Part shown: positions 56,801-64,000 of the stretch, piece after piece
Numbering within the stretch: the first letter of the stretch is position 1
Layout: each line of letters begins with the position of its first letter
NCBI GenBank assembly: GCA_030789695.1
Contig: CM061135.1
Coordinates: 108,942,301 to 109,006,300, forward strand
Source of the DNA: Scilla litardierei
Lineage: Eukaryota > Streptophyta > Magnoliopsida > Asparagales > Asparagaceae
Direction of reading: 5' to 3'
DNA: 64,000 nt
The notes under the pieces: generated by a model
Databases searched by the model: none
Told to the model about the DNA's origin: nothing
What the model saw: the letters and a program-made list of their open reading frames with translations, nothing else
Translations under genes and position numbers: made by a program

Positions 56801-57015
56801 TGTTATTGTTATGCTACAAAATCCCCCCAAATATACCAGGCACCTGGTGCACATGCACCAGACGCCCGGTGCTGGATGCTGATCTGCAATGTATGCACTA
56901 GGTGTTTGATGCACTTCGATCAGACACCTGGTGGGGGACCATATGCCTAGGAGATGTTCTCCAAGTGCTTGGTCATGCCCCATGCAGTTCGTCTCCTGTT
57001 GCATAGCTCTCTGTC
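56801..57015 (+). repeat. Copia-2 3' LTR, truncated
   Basis: It aligns with 39083-39300, including CTGGTGCA-CA-TGCACCAG (56844-56861) and the words related to CAGACGCCTGG. The similarity stops near TCTGTCATTTG, about 215 bp in, against about 851 bp in the 5' LTR. Confidence 0.75.
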
Positions 57016-57266
57016 ATTTGTTAATCATCACACTCATTAAAATAATTTGTACCATCATTTGTTAATCATCATCAAAACTGTATCTAGATATCAATATCAA
57101 ACATTCTCTCTATTTTTGATGATAACAAACAAATGATACAAATATGAAATAATATAAATTAAGAAACATACTTACTCCCCCTGCTTCGACGCATGGTGTT
57201 ACAAAAATGTTTAGAACTCCCCCATGCATCTTAGCATATTAGAATAAGCATGAATAGAACATACAT
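57016..57266 (-). other. Short unclassified stretch, possibly 3' end of a SIRE-like copia element
   Basis: On the minus strand GCAGGGGGAGTAAG is followed by TTTGTTATCATCAAAAATAG. The GGGGGAG plus TTTGTTTGTCATCATCAAAAA pattern ends many SIRE/Maximus-type copia elements. No coding motif supports it, so confidence is low. The stretch ends at the TGTAACG start of the Tekay LTR. Confidence 0.3.
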
Positions 57267-59720
57267 TGTAACGACTGCTTTTCATGTATCTGGATTTATA
57301 TAATATAATATATGTTTTGGTAGATTTTCTCCTCTTGTGTGGTTTTCGTCTCCGTAGCTTTCGTTTTCGATCGATTCGTCGTATTTTCTCGTTCCTTCCT
57401 TAGGATTGTCGATTTCGAAGTGTGTCACTCGTGACTGACTTCATAACGGTCGTATCTTACTATTAGATCAAGCCTAGGAGTCTTAGGAATCGATCCAGGG
57501 GCCCCGCGCTCCGTATCGGAACTTTTTGTGCTCATTAGCCGGTATAAGAAGGGGCACCGACCGACTAGATGACGATCCAGTCGGTCGGCAATCCTTCTTG
57601 GACCGACTAGTTGGCTTTCTAAAATTATTCAGGAGTTACTGTTTATCGTTAGTCGGTCTAAGAACGTTGGTTGACCGACTAGGTTGCAAACTAGTCGGTC
57701 GGCAACGCTTCTTTAACCGACTAACACATCATCTTAATTTTGGTTGAGTTACTGTTTACTCTTAGTCGGTCTAAGAACGTTCATCGACTGACTAGATGCT
57801 AAACTAGTCGGTCAGTATTTGTTCATGGACCGACTAACTCTAAAATCCTATTTTCGTTCAGGAGTTACTGTTTGCACTTAGTCGGTCTGCGTTGATCGAC
57901 CGACCGATTAGTTGCCAAACTAGTCGGTCAGTGGTTGCTCTTTGACCGACTAACCAGTGTTGAAACCCTAATTTCTGGGCAGCCTTCAGCCCATCCTATT
58001 TAAACCCAACCCAAACGATTTCATCTTCCCCAACACGACCCAAAACCCTAAAATCTTCCCCCTTGAGCCCTCATCTTCCTCCAAGCTTCATTTCTTCATT
58101 CCAAGCCCTAAATCCATCATCCAAACCATCCATCCACTCCATCTACCTCTCATCTTCCCCAAAATCTCACCAAAATCCATCAAATCCCCCAAAACCCTAG
58201 TTTCCCCAAACTTCTCCAATCTTTTCCAGATCTGATCCTAGGGTTCCCCGGAGTGTTTCTTCCGCCTCCTCTCGGTAAGAAATCGATCTACCGTTGTTTT
58301 CATAACCTATTTATATTTTTATGAAACCCTAATATAATTTCATGTTGTTTGATGATTGTTCCCCCAAAACAGCGATTTCCCCGTAGATTGGCATCCGTGT
58401 GACGAAGTAGTCGCCATCCCCGGGCTAGGCAAGTGAAACTTGCCACTTAGGGTTTAGGCCATGTTTTAGGCCATTTGCTTGTTGTAGGCGTTAAAGAGGC
58501 TAGGTGACGAAATGATACTCGCCTAGGCGCAAATTGGGGAACTAGCTTGACAACGAAGCTAGTTCCGACATTTAGCATGTTGCACAATTTCCATGTCATG
58601 TTTACTTTCCATTAACGGTACGCGAGTTAAATGTCATGTCATTGCATTCTTTAAATGCTTCTATGATTACGTAGCTTTGCTACAAATGCTTGTGTTCCTG
58701 GCTCGTGTTCCAGAAGCGGGCCATGTGTTGGTTGATAGCCAATGCCCGAATTGCGTGTTTCCAGCTAGGTGCACCCCTACGCCAAATGTTTAAGAATGCG
58801 AGCTCATGTGCGGGGCAACCCCAGGCTCACTAGCTGAGCTCATTGTGCGGGGACCCTGGCTCCATTACGTGTGGGTATTGGGGGTAAGAGTTAAGAGACC
58901 AATCAACTGGGAGTCTGCCCGATCAGCAACTGCAGTGGTAAGGCGTAAACTCTTGGGTTTGGGGTAGTTGTTAAGCGGCCAATCAGCGGATGTGAAACCA
59001 TTCAGCTGTAAGGCGTAAACATCTACAAAACGACGTGAATAGTGAATTGATTGATATTGATAGTAGCGTGGCTACTCTTGTCTTGTCTTGTCTTGTCCCG
59101 ATGATTGTTCTATTGTACAATTGCCTTGCCATGTCTTGATTGTGCACTCATGTTATAACTGCCATGTCATGCATACTAAACTGCTAGGTTGCTAGTTGCC
59201 TTACTTTCAGTTTCCTTGCCCAAGTCTTTTAGACTTGCTGACATGTGCCCCTTTACTCTTTTGGGTGACACATGTTAGATCCTGAGCCCGAGTACCTTGT
59301 TGAGGACGAGGTGTTTGCCGACGCCGAGCCCGAGCTTGTGTTTGACGGGGAGTACGTGGACACTGGGGACCAGTCCTAATGTCTTCATTGTGTTTTACTT
59401 TTGTTAGACAGTTGTTTTGTTATCGGTGCGTAGCACCTATACTTTGTTGTTGTTGCTTTTGTTGGCCTTGTTCTGGGCCTTTAGACTCTTCTCTTTAGCC
59501 TGGTGGCTTTTCTGGATGTTGGACTTATTTTCTTGTTGGACAATTTATGAGATGTGAGATTTTATTTCAGTCTCTCCTTGTGTTATTATTGTTATTCCGT
59601 TGTGGTTACAGGGACCTGCTTATGTATTTTTGACGCTTATCAGGTTTGGGGCTTCACAGCTCCACTCTCGTGCGGACCTTTTCACGTCTCGCCTCCATTT
59701 TAGGGTAGCGGGTCGTGACA
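57267..59720 (+). repeat. Tekay 5' LTR (2454 bp)
   Basis: It starts TGTAACGACTG and ends GGTCGTGACA. It carries the CCGACTAGTCGG array (57534-57955), a duplicated GAGCTCATGTGCGGGG-type phrase (58800-58865), two TAAGGCGTAAAC phrases (58940, 59012) and a GGTGC-GTA-GCACC hairpin (59425-59437). The next bases GGTTTTAGTGGTGGCCC should include the PBS, but I cannot name its tRNA. Confidence 0.8.
57534..57955. repeat. About 110-bp tandem repeats with CCGACTAGTCGG words
   Basis: Three full copies and one partial copy share the order GAGTTACTGTTT, TTAGTCGGTCTAAGAACGTT, GACCGACTAG, CAAACTAGTCGGTC, GACCGACTAAC. The words face each other and could pair. Confidence 0.85.
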
Positions 59721-59863
59721 GGTTTTAGTGGTGGCCCATGCAGGTCCTTCTGTAACTGCGATTTTTGGAATAGCGATAATAATATTAGAATGTCCAATAA
59801 ATTGAGTTCGACGTCTGAGTCATAAGCTATGAGTCTAATCTGATTCGTTTTCTGTGTCACTAG

Positions 59864-60995
59864 ATGGCAGGAAGACGTTTCACCCGTGGTGGGGGTAGTG
59901 GTGCGATCCCTCATGATGAGGAGCCTGAGCGGGAACCCACCAGCGGTGAGATGATACGGATGATGCTCCAGATGATGCAAGTGCAGCAGGGCGTGCTTTT
60001 GCAAGTCCAGAATGCTCCACTTGCTCGAGCTGCCCGGGCTCTTCCGGATGCCCCTCGCTCTGAGCCATGAGCGAAGCAATTTCGGGAGCTGGGTCCCGCT
60101 TATTTTGATGGTTCTGAGGGTCCTCTGGCTGCCCATGAGTGGATTCGGAACATCGAGGACAATCTGAAGATGGCCAAGATCACCCCGGCCGGATGGGTTG
60201 ATTTGGCAAAGAGGCAACTCAAGGATAATGCTCGGAATTGGTGGGATGCGGAAGAGAAGATGTTGGTGGAGCCGATAGCTTGGGCTACCTTCAAGGCCAG
60301 ATTTGAGGGTGAGTTCTTCCCGAAGGCTGCCAGGGAAGAGATGCTGCAGCGTTTTATCGATTTGAAGCAAGGGAACTCGTCGGTGGACCTATATCACCAA
60401 GAGTTCATGAGGCTGAGTCGGTTTGCACCAAAGATGGTGCAGGACACTGAGGAGAAGGCTCAGAGGTTCCTGCAGGGGCTTTCTTCGGAGCTCCAGAGTT
60501 TTGTGACCTCCTCTGACCGGGAGTCTTATCAGAAGGTTCTGGTAGCAGCTAAGAGGCAGGAGCTGCTCGTGAACCAGAGGAGGGGGTCTATTGTTGGTGC
60601 TGGGAAGTGGCCTGTGGAACAGGCGAGAGCTGTGGTTAGACCTGGATTCAGGCCTAATCAGTCTGCTCAGTTTAAGAGGCCAGGAGGGCCTATTCTGAAG
60701 TCTTGCCATTTCTGCGGCAAGCCTGGCCATATCAAGGATCAGTGTCGGAAGTTTTTGGGCCAGTGTCTGGTTTGTGGTGATGCTTCCCATGCCGCGAAGG
60801 ATTGTCGGCATGCGAATCAGCTGCGGAGGGCTCCTGTTGCAGCTCAGCCATTGCAGCAGCGAGCGTCTGTTCCTGCTGGACGTGGAGCAGCACTTGTTCC
60901 ACAGGGACAGGCTTTTCGGCAGGCTGTTCCGCCGAGGAGGCAGGCTTTTCTGATGACCGCTGCGGAGAGCGAGGCTGTGGATGAGGTTATCGCAG
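59864..60995 (+). pseudogene. Tekay gag with one in-frame stop
   Basis: ATG at 59864 begins MAGRRFTRGGGSG. After a TGA at 60068, KQFRELGPAYFDGSEGPLAA and EWIRNIEDNL begin the capsid domain. RQLKDNARNWWD, FKARFEGEFFPKAAREEM and VDLYHQEFMRLSRFAP follow, the standard Retrotrans_gag blocks. The nucleocapsid has two knuckles, CHFCGKPGHIKDQC and CLVCGDASHAAKDC (about 60703-60805). The frame reaches EVIAG and the candidate splice donor at 60996; without splicing it ends at 61036. Gag is otherwise well preserved. Confidence 0.88.
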
Positions 60996-61108
60996 GTAAT
61001 CCTCAATCTAGCTGTTACTTTCATAGCTGGTTTTGATTGTTAGATTATGTTGTTTGCTTGAACATGGTTGTTTGCTAGACTAGGGTTTGATTGTTAATTG
61101 CTTGTTAG
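60996..61108 (+). other. Candidate 113-bp intron between gag and protease
   Basis: It starts GTAATC and ends TTGTTAG, is T-rich and has stops in both flanking frames. Gag runs in one frame to GCA-G and protease in another from GT-GTG-GTT. Joining at these GT and AG borders gives EVIAG-VVLVC in a single frame, as expected for Tekay proteins. A frameshift mutation is the alternative. Confidence 0.55.
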
Positions 61109-61847
61109 GTGTGGTTTTGGTTTGCACATTTCCTGCACGAGTCCTCTTTGACTCTGGTGCATCGATGTGCATTATTTCTCGGAGCTTCGTGGAGAGGCAT
61201 TCCTTGTCGACGTCCCCTCTTCCCAAGAGTTGGAATATCGTTACAGGGAATGGTGTGGTCTCGGTGCATCGTGGTTGCAATTCTTGCTCGTTGGTGGTCT
61301 GTGGACATGAGCTTTTTGCTGATTTCATTGTCCACGACATCATCAACTATGATGCAGTTCTTGGGATGGATTGGCTTGCGAGCTTCTATGCTACGATCGA
61401 CTGTCGGAGGAAGAAGGTGGTGTTCAAGATTCCCGGACATCCAGTATTTGAGTTCAGTCGTGGTAGCAGTTCGCTTGGTCCTGTCAGATTTCGGGCCAGG
61501 CCGGTGGAGGCTGTGGCTATGCAGATGGAGTTGGAGTGGCCAGCTGTGGTGCATGATTTTGGCGACGTCTTCCCCGAGGAGATGTCTGGTTTGCCGCCTG
61601 ATCGGGCTTTGGAATTCTCTATTGATCTTGTTCCAGGTGCGCAGCCGATTTCGAAGGCGCCGTATCGTATGGCACCTGCAGAGTTGGAAGAGTTGCGGAA
61701 GCAGTTGGATGAGCTTTTGCAGAAGGGTTATATTAATCCTAGCGTGTCTCCGTGGGGAGCACCGGTGTTGCTGGTTAAGAAGAAGGATGGTTCGCGTCGC
61801 ATGTGCGTGGACTATCAGGAGTTGAATGCGGTGACCATTAAGAATAA
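61109..61847 (+). CDS. Tekay pol: protease and first part of reverse transcriptase
   Basis: The frame gives [16 protein letters not shown], with the DSG protease motif, and [18 protein letters not shown]. Then come [21 protein letters not shown], the junction to [44 protein letters not shown] and [13 protein letters not shown]. It stays open up to the MITE at 61848. As part of a gag-pol polyprotein it would be made with the gag above. The MITE insertion ends the reading shortly after 61847. Confidence 0.88.
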
Positions 61848-62099
61848 GGGTTTTTCTCATATTAGTCCCTTAAATTATGTGTATTTTGATATTAGTCCCT
61901 TAAATCTTTGTAATTTGAATTTAGTCCCTTAAATGTTTAATATTAACCTAAATAGTCCCTTTTGTTAACCTAAATAGTCCCTTAAATGTTTAAAGTTTAA
62001 CCTAAATAGTCCCTTTAAAGGACTAAATTCAAATTACAAAGATTTAAGGGACTAATATCAAAATACACATAATTTAAGGGACTAATATGAGAAAAACCC
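61848..62099. mobile_element. Mutator-type MITE, 252 bp, foldback
   Basis: An 80-bp perfect terminal inverted repeat (61848-61927 and 62020-62099) starts GGGTTTTTCTCATATTAGTC. The 9-bp duplication TAAGAATAA flanks it exactly (61839-61847, 62100-62108); this length is typical of Mutator-like elements. AGTCCCTTAAA recurs inside. It interrupts [13 protein letters not shown] of the Tekay RT. The identical arms and duplication suggest a recent insertion. Confidence 0.92.
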
Positions 62100-62108
62100 T
62101 AAGAATAA

Positions 62109-63789
62109 ATACCTGTTGCCTCGCATCGATGATATTTTTGATCAGTTTGGTGGTTCGAGGGTGTTTTCAAAATTGGATTTGAGGAGTGGTTACCATCAGT
62201 TGAAGGTGAAGAAGGATGATGTTCCGAAGACAGCATTCAGGACGAAGTATGGACACTATGAGTTTGTGGTTATGCCTTTCGGCGTAACTAACGCGCCCGC
62301 AGTTTTCATGAATCTGATGAACCTGATTTTCTACGACTTTCTGGATAATTTTATCGTTATCTTCATTGACGACATTCTGATCTATTCGAAGTCGGAGGAA
62401 GAGCATGCCTCGCACTTAAGGACGGTGTTGGAGATTTTGAGGAAGCATCGGTTGTATGCTAAGTTTTCGAAGTGCGAGTTTTGGCTGGATAGGGTTGCTT
62501 TTCTCGGGCATGTGGTGACTGGAGATGGTATTTCAGTGGATCCCAAGAAGATTAGGGCCATCAGGGAGTGGCCTGTTCCGTCGTCTGCGTCTGAGATTCG
62601 GAGTTTCCTTTGACTTGCTGGTTACTATCGGCGATTCATTAAGGACTTTTCTCGTATTGCTGAGCCGATGACCAGGTTGACGCGGAAGGATGTTGCTTTT
62701 GTTTGGTCGGGTGATTGCGAGAGTGCTTTTGGTGTTCTGAAGGAGAGGTTGATGACTGCCCCTATTCTTGTTGTGCCTGATCGCAGCGGTGGATTTGAGA
62801 TCTTTTGCGATGCTTCTGGCAAGGGTCTCGGTTGTGTGTTGCACCAGCACAGGCACGTTGTGGCGTATGCGTCTCGTCAGCTTAAGGTTCATGAGAAGAA
62901 TTACCCGACGCATGATTTGGAGTTGGCTGCCGTTGTGTTTGCTCTTAAGATTTGGAAGCACTTCCTGCTGAGTGAGAAAGTGAAGATTTTCACCGATCAC
63001 AAAAGCTTGAAGTATATTTTCACTCAGAAGGAGCTCAACATGCGACAGCGTCGATGGTTGGAGCTTATGGCAGATTATGAGATTGATTTGCAGTTTCACC
63101 CTGGTAAGGTGAATGTGGTTCCAGATGCTTTGAGTAGGCTTCCAGCGGTGATGATTTTGACCTCGCAGTGGAGATTGCAGCAGGATTTTTGTGAGTCGGG
63201 CGTGGAGATTGTTCTTCCTGGAGAGGCTTCGTCGTTGATGTACATGCATGTACAGTCGACGATCGTGGATCGGATTAAGGCTGGCCAGGCTGAGGATCCG
63301 AAGCTGGTGAGGATTCGGGAGCAGGTGGAAGCCGGTTTGCGGACTGACTTTTTGATTCAAGAGGATGGCTCGCAGAGGTTCGGAGCCAGGTTATGTGTGC
63401 CAGCTGGGGATATCAGAGAGGAGCTGTTGGTGGAGGCACACAGTTCGCCGTATTCTATGCATCCTGGTGGCACCAAGATGTACCAGGATCTTCGTCTGAA
63501 TTATTGGTGGCATGGTATGAAGAGGAGCGTGGCTCGGAGTCTAGCCAAGTGCTTGGTTTGTCAGCAAGTGAAGGCGGAGCATCAGCGTACGGCCGGGTTG
63601 CTACAACCGCTTCCGATTCTGGAGTGGAAATGGCAACACATCACTATGGATTTCGTGACTGGACTACCTCGGAGTCCGAAGCAGAATGACGCGATTTGGG
63701 TGATCGTAGATCGATTGACCAAATCTGCGCACTTTATTCCGTTCTGAGTGGGACAGTCCACTGAGGCGCTAGCGAGGAGATATATGGAG
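62109..63789 (+). pseudogene. Tekay pol: rest of RT, RNase H and integrase start
   Basis: RT continues with [57 protein letters not shown] and the catalytic box FIDDILIYS (about 62358). A TGA at 62611 replaces the Gly of [11 protein letters not shown]. RNase H has [15 protein letters not shown] (62808) and [20 protein letters not shown]. The integrase zinc domain has [18 protein letters not shown] and [11 protein letters not shown], then [10 protein letters not shown] with the first catalytic Asp (63650). A second TGA at 63745 follows FIPF. The frame then reaches RRYME and the second candidate intron. Confidence 0.88.
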
Positions 63790-63861
63790 GTAAAATTCTT
63801 TTACTCTCCGTTTTTATTTCCTTTTTCTAGTTTGGATAGTGATGTAACGTGAATCATGCAG
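63790..63861 (+). other. Candidate 72-bp intron in integrase
   Basis: It starts GTAAAATTC, is T-rich and ends ATCATGCAG. Exact removal joins RRYME to [13 protein letters not shown], a highly conserved integrase phrase, with no frame change. It contains an in-frame TGA. Confidence 0.6.
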
Positions 63862-64000
63862 GAGGTTGTGCGACTTCATGGAGTCCCCGTGAGTATCGTG
63901 TTTGACAGAGACACGAGATTCACATCTCAGTTCTGGCAGAGTTTGCAGAAGAGCTTGGGTACGCGTCTGAGTTTCAGCACGGCGTACCATCCGCAGACGG
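63862..64000 (+). CDS. Tekay integrase core, cut by window edge
   Basis: [20 protein letters not shown] carries the second catalytic Asp (in FDRD where SDRD is usual). [20 protein letters not shown] and YHPQT follow up to the last base. The third catalytic residue (Glu, after HPQTDGQSE) would lie just outside the window. Confidence 0.85.

Larger units (their letters stand above)
39083..57015 (+). mobile_element. Copia-2, decayed Ty1/copia element carrying two later insertions
   Basis: The 5' LTR (39083-39671 plus 50154-50415) is split by Athila-B. It is followed by a PBS, gag, protease, integrase (split by a solo LTR at 51775-54088), RT and RNase H, then a 3' LTR that is recognisable only from 56801 to about 57015. 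Both LTR starts share TGTT-TT-TGCTAC-AAA-CCCCCC and the CTGGTGCA palindromes. Stops and shifts throughout show it is old. Removing the inserts restores reading continuity at both places, which dates them as younger. Confidence 0.85.
57267..64000 (+). mobile_element. Tekay/Del-type Ty3/gypsy element, open at the window edge
   Basis: A 2454-bp LTR (57267-59720, TGTAACG...GTCGTGACA) is followed by gag, protease, RT, RNase H and integrase in gypsy order and in the right direction. Only three in-frame stops are seen over more than 3.5 kb of coding DNA, so it is relatively young. Two GT-AG gaps interrupt otherwise conserved reading (60996-61108 and 63790-63861), and a MITE sits in RT. The integrase end (chromodomain expected for this lineage) and 3' LTR are outside the window. 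Confidence 0.88.

Noticed and set aside
60389..61024. Long minus-strand ORFs opposite Tekay gag and pol (also 61105-61860, 62533-63360)
   Set aside because: These are shadows of the real plus-strand gag-pol frames, which hold all recognisable domains.

Overview
The window looks like a heterochromatin-type block of an angiosperm nuclear genome built almost entirely from nested transposable elements. The evidence is the plant element mix: Ty1/copia and Ty3/gypsy elements of the Athila, Tat and Tekay/Del types, a LINE whose ORF1 carries a DUF4283-like domain plus a CCHC finger, and a Mutator-type MITE. I see no convincing host gene, tRNA, rRNA or CRISPR array. The species cannot be told from the sequence. 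Family names and domain calls come from reading translated motifs, not from database searches.

Left part (1-19763). A minus-strand Tat-type gypsy element (LTR piece 17420-17691, PBS 17401-17417, gag 17395-16601 and 12867-12100, protease to 11250, last sliver 2908-2832) is the oldest layer. It is split by an Athila-type element (1-2831, minus, running off the left edge), by a near-complete copia element (Copia-1, 2909-11244, plus, 5-bp target duplication CCAAC), by a probable solo LTR (12868-14554) and by more LTR-like non-coding DNA (about 14690-16600). A further Athila-type LTR fills 17692-19763.

Middle part (19764-39082). A decayed plus-strand Athila-like element (19764-21635, resuming at about 36130) was invaded by a LINE (about 21720-35972, plus). 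The LINE was invaded in turn by a young minus-strand non-autonomous LTR element (23239-31647, target duplication ATGAT). That youngest element has no reverse transcriptase or integrase but keeps one intact 582-codon ORF (29187-27439) of unknown function. A decayed relative of this ORF lies on the plus strand at 19764-20734. Region 36330-39082 is the LTR and 3' interior of another minus-strand Athila-like element.

Right part (39083-64000). Copia-2 (plus, 39083 to about 57015) carries two insertions: an Athila-like element (Athila-B, 39672-50148, target duplication GTAAG) that keeps gag-protease and an env-like ORF but lacks RT, RNase H and integrase, and a solo Tekay-type LTR (51775-54088, target duplication CAAGA). 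From 57267 a plus-strand Tekay/Del element runs off the right edge. It has two candidate introns and a 252-bp Mutator-type MITE with a perfect 9-bp target duplication inside its RT.

The main unexplained structure is at the nucleic-acid level. Several unrelated LTR families each carry an array of their own short palindromic word. The Athila-like elements share small hairpins at fixed distances from the polypurine tract, with stem sequences that change on both sides. One LTR family has a second primer-binding site captured inside its own end.
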